Under the pieces are notes generated by a model. The model had not been told where the DNA came from. It did no database searches and saw only the letters and a list, made by a program, of their open reading frames with translations. A DNA stretch of 10,425 nt from CAYFQH01 sp964345215 (GTDB lineage Bacteria > Bacillota > Clostridia > Christensenellales > Aristaeellaceae): NCBI GenBank assembly GCA_964345215.1, contig CAYFQH010000057.1, positions 1 through 10,425 of the forward strand, written 5' to 3'. Made by a program: the position numbers and the translations under genes. Of the stretch, positions 6,329 through 10,425 are shown one piece after another. Each line of letters begins with the position of its first letter. The stretch's first letter is position 1.

Positions 6329-7929
6329 TATTTTGCCTCCTTATTTCCCTTTGTGGTATTAGGCCGGGGGGAGGAAGCCTTTTTCCCAGTTCCTGATTCA
6401 ATTGTTTTTGCAATATCCCCTAAGGTCACCTGCAGGGATGTTAAAATAGGCAGGTATGAATCTTTTTCATCTTTGTCCTCTTTCTTACTGGTAGCCCCTT
6501 CCACCAAATTTCCAATTTGATCCAGGCTATTTTGCAGTTGATTTAACACATGGTTCATGTTCTCATCAAACATACCCAAAGAGCGAGACAAGCCTTCTGT
6601 CACGTTTTCAACAAAGCTGCTATAACTGCCGGTGAGCATTTCACTACCTTGTTTCATTTGTTCAGAAACCTTTGCCATCTCTTCTTGGGTTGCATGGGTT
6701 TGCCGTTCAATGCCCGTTAAACTTCGCTCGCTCCACATGGCAAACTCCCCAAGGGCGTTTTCAAGCTTTGTTTGGTAGCCCTTTAACTGCTGTAAGTAAA
6801 CTGTTTGCTCATGGGCACCCTGCTGCATTTGCCTAAACAATTCATCCCGCTTGCCATCAATCTTCTGCCCTTGTTCCTTGCTATTTTCAAGGGTTACAAC
6901 ATAATCTTCAAAGCGATGCATCACATTTGCCGAAACCTTTTGCATGGTTTCCACTTCCGACACAATTTTTTGTGTTGCCTCAAGGGACTTTACAAGCTGA
7001 TCATGAGAGATGGTTTGGGATTGGTTTACCTCGCTTAAGGTTTGCCCCAGCTTTAAAAACTGATTGCTTAGGGAATGATTCATTTCGCCTATAAACTGGT
7101 GCACGATCCGTTGCACCCCATCAATCTGTTCTTTGGTAGCCCCAACAATAAAGTTATCCATCGAGGCCGTAATAGGCTGCATGGTGCGGCTGATGGCTCC
7201 TTCAATGCTTGTAGCAAGGTGGCTGCCAATCTCTTCCCCTGCCTGGCGGATGAGTACGTTTTGATCCTGGTTTTGAAGAATGAGCTGTACATCCGCATTC
7301 ACCGGTTTTGGCATAATCATTTTAGAAAAAGCCTGCTCAAATTTATCAATCGATTTATAAGCACCGCCAATGGCTAACCGATGAATCATATTAAAAACAA
7401 GTGAGCAGGTAATACCTGCAACAGAGGTAGCAAAGGCAAACTTCATTCCGGCAATCAGCGAGGGAATGCCCTCCATAATTTTGCTGGCATCGGTCATATC
7501 AAGGCCTGCCAGCCCCCGCATCAGGCCAATAAAGGTGCCTAAAATGCCCAAAGAGGTGAGGAGACTTGGAATTAGCTCTGCCAGCTGAGAGTTGCCAGGA
7601 CCATGAACCACTGTCTCATCGTTAATATAATCCTCTACATCGCAAGTAAGGCCGCGCATTTCAAGCTGCTGGGCATTGACTAAAAAGTTGCGCCAGGGCT
7701 CTCTGAAAGCCTTGCCTAAAAAGTTTACATCCTGCCAGGAGGGTCGCTCTGCTCCAAAGTCCCTCCCCAGTTGCTTCATACCCCGCTTTAAAAGAACCCT
7801 GCGCCTTAAAATAGGCAAGATACATTTAAAAACACCCGCAATCATTACCAGCCCAATGGCAACGTATACCAATACGTCCGTAAGGTTTATTCCTTTAATT
7901 GTGTCTATTATTGTTTGCAAATAACTCAC
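6328..7929 (-). CDS. ZorA/MotA/ExbB-like channel protein with long helical cytoplasmic tail
   Basis: A 533-residue proton- or sodium-channel subunit of the MotA/TolQ/ExbB superfamily. Three hydrophobic segments are seen: about 18-40, 116-140 (LIPSLLTSLGILGTFIGLMRGL) and 154-187 (IPSLIAGMKFAFATSVAGITCSL). The GTFIGL and AFATSVAGI segments are characteristic of the two core helices, with polar Thr/Ser residues that could line the ion path. Three helices plus a long tail fit ZorA better than four-helix MotA. Residues about 190-480 are almost wholly helical and rich in Gln, Glu, Ser and Met; 481-533 are charged and disordered-looking. The called start is GTG (7927-7929), which has no clear ribosome site. 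A TTG three codons in (7918-7920) has AGGTGA five bases upstream and may be the real start. It is the first gene of the minus-strand motor operon. Confidence 0.88.
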   Translation of the reverse strand: MSYLQTIIDTIKGINLTDVLVYVAIGLVMIAGVFKCILPILRRRVLLKRGMKQLGRDFGAERPSWQDVNFLGKAFREPWRNFLVNAQQLEMRGLTCDVEDYINDETVVHGPGNSQLAELIPSLLTSLGILGTFIGLMRGLAGLDMTDASKIMEGIPSLIAGMKFAFATSVAGITCSLVFNMIHRLAIGGAYKSIDKFEQAFSKMIMPKPVNADVQLILQNQDQNVLIRQAGEEIGSHLATSIEGAISRTMQPITASMDNFIVGATKEQIDGVQRIVHQFIGEMNHSLSNQFLKLGQTLSEVNQSQTISHDQLVKSLEATQKIVSEVETMQKVSANVMHRFEDYVVTLENSKEQGQKIDGKRDELFRQMQQGAHEQTVYLQQLKGYQTKLENALGEFAMWSERSLTGIERQTHATQEEMAKVSEQMKQGSEMLTGSYSSFVENVTEGLSRSLGMFDENMNHVLNQLQNSLDQIGNLVEGATSKKEDKDEKDSYLPILTSLQVTLGDIAKTIESGTGKKASSPRPNTTKGNKEAK

Positions 7930-8056
7930 CTAGCTTTATCTTAATATTTTTCTACTGATACAACGATTTAGCAAAGGGATTTCTTCCCTAAGGCGGAAAC
8001 AATGTTATAGATTTAAACAAGGCTGTAACATTTCATACCTAAAAGGATACAAGTTA

Positions 8057-8065
8057 TGGTACAAT
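8057..8065 (+). promoter_or_regulatory. Extended -10 promoter candidate for the zinc-ribbon membrane protein
   Basis: The sequence TGGTACAAT matches an extended -10 element (TG, one base, then TACAAT at 8060-8065). No strong -35 is seen. The start would be near 8072, giving a leader of about 115 bases. It closely resembles the opposite-strand element at 8102-8110 (both contain TTATGGTAYAAT), which suggests shared control of the two divergent units. Confidence 0.45.
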
Positions 8066-8101
8066 TATAAAGGTACTCCTTTTGTATGGTTTACCGATAT
8101 T

Positions 8102-8110
8102 ATTATACCA
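8102..8110 (-). promoter_or_regulatory. Extended -10 promoter candidate for the motor operon
   Basis: On the minus strand the sequence reads TGGTATAAT, a TATAAT hexamer (8102-8107) preceded by the extended -10 TG. No good -35 hexamer is visible 16-18 bases upstream, as is common for extended -10 promoters. The start would be near 8095, giving a leader of about 165 bases before the ZorA-like gene. Confidence 0.55.
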
Positions 8111-8113
8111 TAA

Positions 8114-8154
8114 AATGTTTAAATGGTTAGACCTGCATTTATTCTTTAAACATT
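8114..8154. repeat. Ten-base inverted repeat in the divergent promoter region
   Basis: AATGTTTAAA (8114-8123) and its exact reverse complement TTTAAACATT (8145-8154) are separated by 21 bases. The repeat covers the -35 region of the minus-strand promoter and lies in the transcribed leader of the plus-strand gene, so it could be an operator or an RNA hairpin. The sequence is AT-rich, so chance is a real alternative. Confidence 0.5.
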
Positions 8155-8187
8155 ATTCATACATTTAGCTTGAAAGGTAGATAGTTA

Positions 8188-10134
8188 ATGAAATGTCCTG
8201 AGTGTGGCCAATGGAACAAGGCCTCCCTTCCCAAATGCTTCCGTTGCGGGGCCACTTTGCCTAAAGAGCCAGATTATTTAAGTCATGTGCCCAGCGATTG
8301 GCAATATGAAGTTGAAAAAAACAAACAAAAGCAAAAGACCTATGTAAATGTAGACGAAGAAGGCTACCAGCAAGTTTTAAGCGACCAGCGGGATCAGTTG
8401 GCCGAGGAGATGGTGGCTTTTAAAGAGCGGAAGCGCCGAGGGGAAAAAGAGCAGCAGCGCTTACGAGCCCAGAGTATTGAAAAAGGCTTTGCTCCCTCCA
8501 GCCGTACCTTGCGGCGCAACATCAACCGGGATAACTTTTTTTCTATAAATGACAACCCGGAAACAGCCCTACGCCCACGGCCCGATGCCCTTATTGAAAA
8601 CGATGATCTTCTGAATGATACCCTCTCCTCCCCCACGGCTCAAGTAGGAGCCTTGGTAAACCAGCCTTCTCAAGTGCTCGCTCCCTTATCGCCCAGGCCT
8701 GTTGATGACCTATTTGTAACCACCACCATTTTGGAAGATACCCAACAACTTTATGATGGCTTTGATGATACCTTTGCCTATGAGCCCCTCTGGCAGGATG
8801 CCCAGCGGAAAGGGAATTACAGTGCTACCTCCACCTTTGCAGGCAAAAAGATGCCTGCTGCCCGCGTTGGTTTTAGAAAATTTTTGCGATTTTTTCTAAT
8901 TGCCTTGCTAGTTGCCGTGTCTGCCCTAACCATTTATTCTGCCATCGTTGTGCTCAGCGATCAAAAGGCCAAACAGCAAGCAGCCTCAGCCCCTATTGTT
9001 AGAGCTTCCCTTATGGGTGAACAGCCGGCCCATGAAATTAGAATCCCCGGAGAGGATGGAACAGAAATTTTTGTAAGAGAACGAAAGACCTCCTATCCTG
9101 TTATTGCCGGCACTGCTACCATTGAAATACCTGATTATATTTGGTTCGAAAATGATCCCTTACCCCTGCCAGAGAGAAAAGAAGTTTCTCTTACCCCTTA
9201 TAAAAAATTAGCCAACGGCGATTTGGAACCCTTAGATCCGGTAAATTTCACCGTGGAAATACCCCTTTCATATTTAGAAATTCTTTCTCCCGAAACCCAC
9301 TATACCGAGGTGAGCAAATCCCTTTACACCATTAAAATCAAGGTGGAGCCGGGGAGCAAGCTGTATATTAACAACGAAGATATTTCAGACCTTGTAGATA
9401 AAGAGCAGGGCATTGCCTCCCATAATGCTACAGTGCAGCCTAACGGCAGGAACGTCTTTAATGTTCGGGTACAGAGCGAACATGCCCGTGAAAATTCTAT
9501 TCAGTTGGTGCTTTATAGGGCTTACCAGGAAATTCCTTTGGATGTAAATGTAACCATTCCCGATCGCACCACCAAAGAAACCATGGAAGTAGGGGTGACC
9601 ACCCTTACGGGAGCCAAGATAAATGTCTTATCTCCCCACAGCGAACTGGATGTAACTAATTTAGAAATAGACGGCACCTTTAAATTTAACGCTTTTTTTG
9701 ATAAATACGGCAAAAACACCATTACCATTACTGCCGATTATCCAGGAAAAGCTCAGTCGGTAATCAACTACGATATTGTGTATGTGCCTACCCCGGAAAT
9801 CTATACTCCAAAGGCCCAGCCTCTGGATACAGAGTATAGCCGTTACCTGGCCAACACCAATGTATTAGTAAAAAATCGGCAAATTTTCTTATGTAAAGGA
9901 ATTATTACCGATTTTATAAGTCAACGGCCTCAATTAGCCATTATGAACATGGGCACCGAGGAAACCCCCCTGAACGTGCTGCTTGAAAACGGTACCCAAA
10001 CCCAGTGGGAAATCGGTTCTTCCTATAGGCTTTATGCCGATGCTTACGGTATGTACGGTGAAATACCCAGGCTAACGGCAAGGTATACCTACCCCCTGGA
10101 AACCCAGACTGAGGCAAAAAAAGAAGAAGAATAA
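8188..10134 (+). CDS. Zinc-ribbon, single-pass membrane protein with beta-rich extracellular region and OB-like C-terminus
   Basis: A 648-residue protein of unknown function. The N-terminus is a zinc ribbon with CPEC and CFRC (C3, C6, C17, C20). A charged helical stretch rich in Lys, Arg, Gln and Glu follows at about 40-95, then a low-complexity acidic linker to about 215. One membrane helix lies at 231-257, preceded by RVGFRKFLRF, so the zinc ribbon should be cytoplasmic and residues 258-648 outside. The outer part looks like successive beta domains (about 280-365, 366-450 and 451-535). Its last part, about 555-635, has the pattern of an OB fold (GIITDFI...LNVLLENG...SSYRLYADAYGMYGEIPRLTARY). 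The tail is KKEEE. The ATG has GAAAGG about ten bases upstream. It is transcribed divergently from the motor operon with 258 bases between them. I infer a sensor or scaffold linked to the motor, on position only. Confidence 0.88.
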   Translation: MKCPECGQWNKASLPKCFRCGATLPKEPDYLSHVPSDWQYEVEKNKQKQKTYVNVDEEGYQQVLSDQRDQLAEEMVAFKERKRRGEKEQQRLRAQSIEKGFAPSSRTLRRNINRDNFFSINDNPETALRPRPDALIENDDLLNDTLSSPTAQVGALVNQPSQVLAPLSPRPVDDLFVTTTILEDTQQLYDGFDDTFAYEPLWQDAQRKGNYSATSTFAGKKMPAARVGFRKFLRFFLIALLVAVSALTIYSAIVVLSDQKAKQQAASAPIVRASLMGEQPAHEIRIPGEDGTEIFVRERKTSYPVIAGTATIEIPDYIWFENDPLPLPERKEVSLTPYKKLANGDLEPLDPVNFTVEIPLSYLEILSPETHYTEVSKSLYTIKIKVEPGSKLYINNEDISDLVDKEQGIASHNATVQPNGRNVFNVRVQSEHARENSIQLVLYRAYQEIPLDVNVTIPDRTTKETMEVGVTTLTGAKINVLSPHSELDVTNLEIDGTFKFNAFFDKYGKNTITITADYPGKAQSVINYDIVYVPTPEIYTPKAQPLDTEYSRYLANTNVLVKNRQIFLCKGIITDFISQRPQLAIMNMGTEETPLNVLLENGTQTQWEIGSSYRLYADAYGMYGEIPRLTARYTYPLETQTEAKKEEE

Positions 10135-10276
10135 CCTGTAGCATCGTTGATATTTTAACTAAAAACATCAAGGCTTCTAAAGCCCGCGCATCAGTTAGCA
10201 GTAGGTAAGTGCCTTCCATCATAAAGCCTCTATTGATCGCCTTCTCTTTAATTTGCTGAACTAAAGCGCTTTTCAT
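10135..10276 (-). pseudogene. Possible 5' remnant of a minus-strand gene
   Basis: From an ATG at 10274-10276, 47 codons read as convincing protein (MKSALVQQIKEKAINRGF, then TYLLLTDARALEALMFLVK) before the frame runs antisense into the end of the zinc-ribbon membrane protein gene, where it becomes a shadow ending at 9941. A strong AGGAGGTG lies upstream (AGGAGG at 10290-10295, 13 bases from the ATG, longer than ideal), and an in-frame TGA directly precedes the ATG. The simplest reading is a gene whose 3' part was lost by rearrangement. A small real gene of 111 codons overlapping antisense is less likely. I do not recognise the family. Confidence 0.4.
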
Positions 10277-10352
10277 TCAATATAAAACACCTCCTAATTT
10301 CCTGCTTGAAGAACGTACACCATGGCATATCTATAGCGGGTCCTCTGTTATG

Positions 10353-10391
10353 AGTAATAAAAAACCGCCAAACCGGCGGTTTTTTATTACT
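10353..10391. terminator. Strong bidirectional intrinsic terminator
   Basis: A perfect 17-base stem, AGTAATAAAAAACCGCC (10353-10369) with its reverse complement at 10375-10391, closes on the loop AAACC. The GC core CCGCC/GGCGG is flanked by six A on one side and six T on the other, so it can work in both directions. It may end the plus-strand unit, about 220 bases past the last stop codon, or a minus-strand gene to the right of the window. Confidence 0.88.
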
Positions 10392-10396
10392 TATTT

Positions 10397-10425
10397 ATTA
10401 TTCCATATTATTCCATATTATTTCC
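10397..10425. repeat. Short AT-rich tandem repeat at the right edge
   Basis: The ten-base unit TTCCATATTA occurs twice in a row (10401-10410 and 10411-10420), preceded by ATTA and followed by TTTCC, a partial third copy. The window ends inside it, so its full extent is unknown. Confidence 0.6.

Noticed and set aside
7075..7377. A 100-residue plus-strand reading frame opposite the ZorA-like gene
   Set aside because: It is antisense to continuous, convincing coding sequence and shows no ribosome site or recognisable domain.
4736..7929. A complete Zorya anti-phage system
   Set aside because: Only ZorA/ZorB-like components are present. No ZorC, ZorD helicase or ZorE nuclease is encoded within the window.
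5255..7929. Flagellar stator genes motA and motB
   Set aside because: The channel protein has three rather than four hydrophobic segments and a very long helical tail, the partner has a long coiled coil, and no flagellar or chemotaxis genes are nearby.
10141..10195. An intrinsic terminator straight after the zinc-ribbon membrane protein gene
   Set aside because: Two weak hairpins can be drawn (TTGAT/ATCAA and GGCTT/AAGCC), but neither is followed by a run of T. They fall in the codons of the minus-strand remnant.

Overview
The window looks like a chromosomal segment from a Clostridia-type Firmicute. The main reasons are a T-box leader in front of a hisS-aspS operon, strong AGGAGG-type ribosome sites with some GTG/TTG starts, and TTGACA/TATAAT promoters. 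I cannot name the genus. Bases 1 to about 7929 are all read from the minus strand. Bases 8188-10134 are read from the plus strand, divergently.

Left part (1-3300, minus): a translation operon. A textbook promoter (3251-3279) drives a T-box leader with its own terminator, then hisS, then aspS. The two genes overlap by ATGA, and aspS runs off the left edge. The codon in the specifier position of the T-box appears to be GAC (Asp) although the first gene is hisS, so the leader may sense tRNA-Asp for both synthetases.

Middle part (3276-7929, minus): five closely packed genes with no visible terminator between them. In transcription order they are a ZorA/MotA/ExbB-like channel protein with a long helical cytoplasmic tail, a ZorB/MotB-like protein, a 161-aa membrane-anchored protein of unknown family, cysteine synthase, and a GNAT acetyltransferase. 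The ZorB/MotB-like protein has the ion-binding Asp, a coiled coil built of 14-residue repeats, and an OmpA/MotB peptidoglycan-binding domain. The stop codon of the acetyltransferase gene lies inside the -35 box of the hisS promoter.

Right part (7930-10425): a divergent promoter region with two extended -10 elements and a long inverted repeat. It is followed by a 648-aa plus-strand protein with a cytoplasmic zinc ribbon, one membrane helix and a large beta-rich extracellular part ending in an OB-like domain. Beyond it lie what looks like the 5' remnant of a minus-strand gene, a strong bidirectional terminator hairpin, and a short AT-rich repeat.

The least ordinary part is 4736-10134: an ion-driven 5:2-type motor of the Zorya kind, without Zorya effector genes in view. 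It is next to a membrane-anchored accessory protein and a divergent transmembrane zinc-ribbon protein. I infer, but cannot show, that these four genes form one envelope-spanning system.
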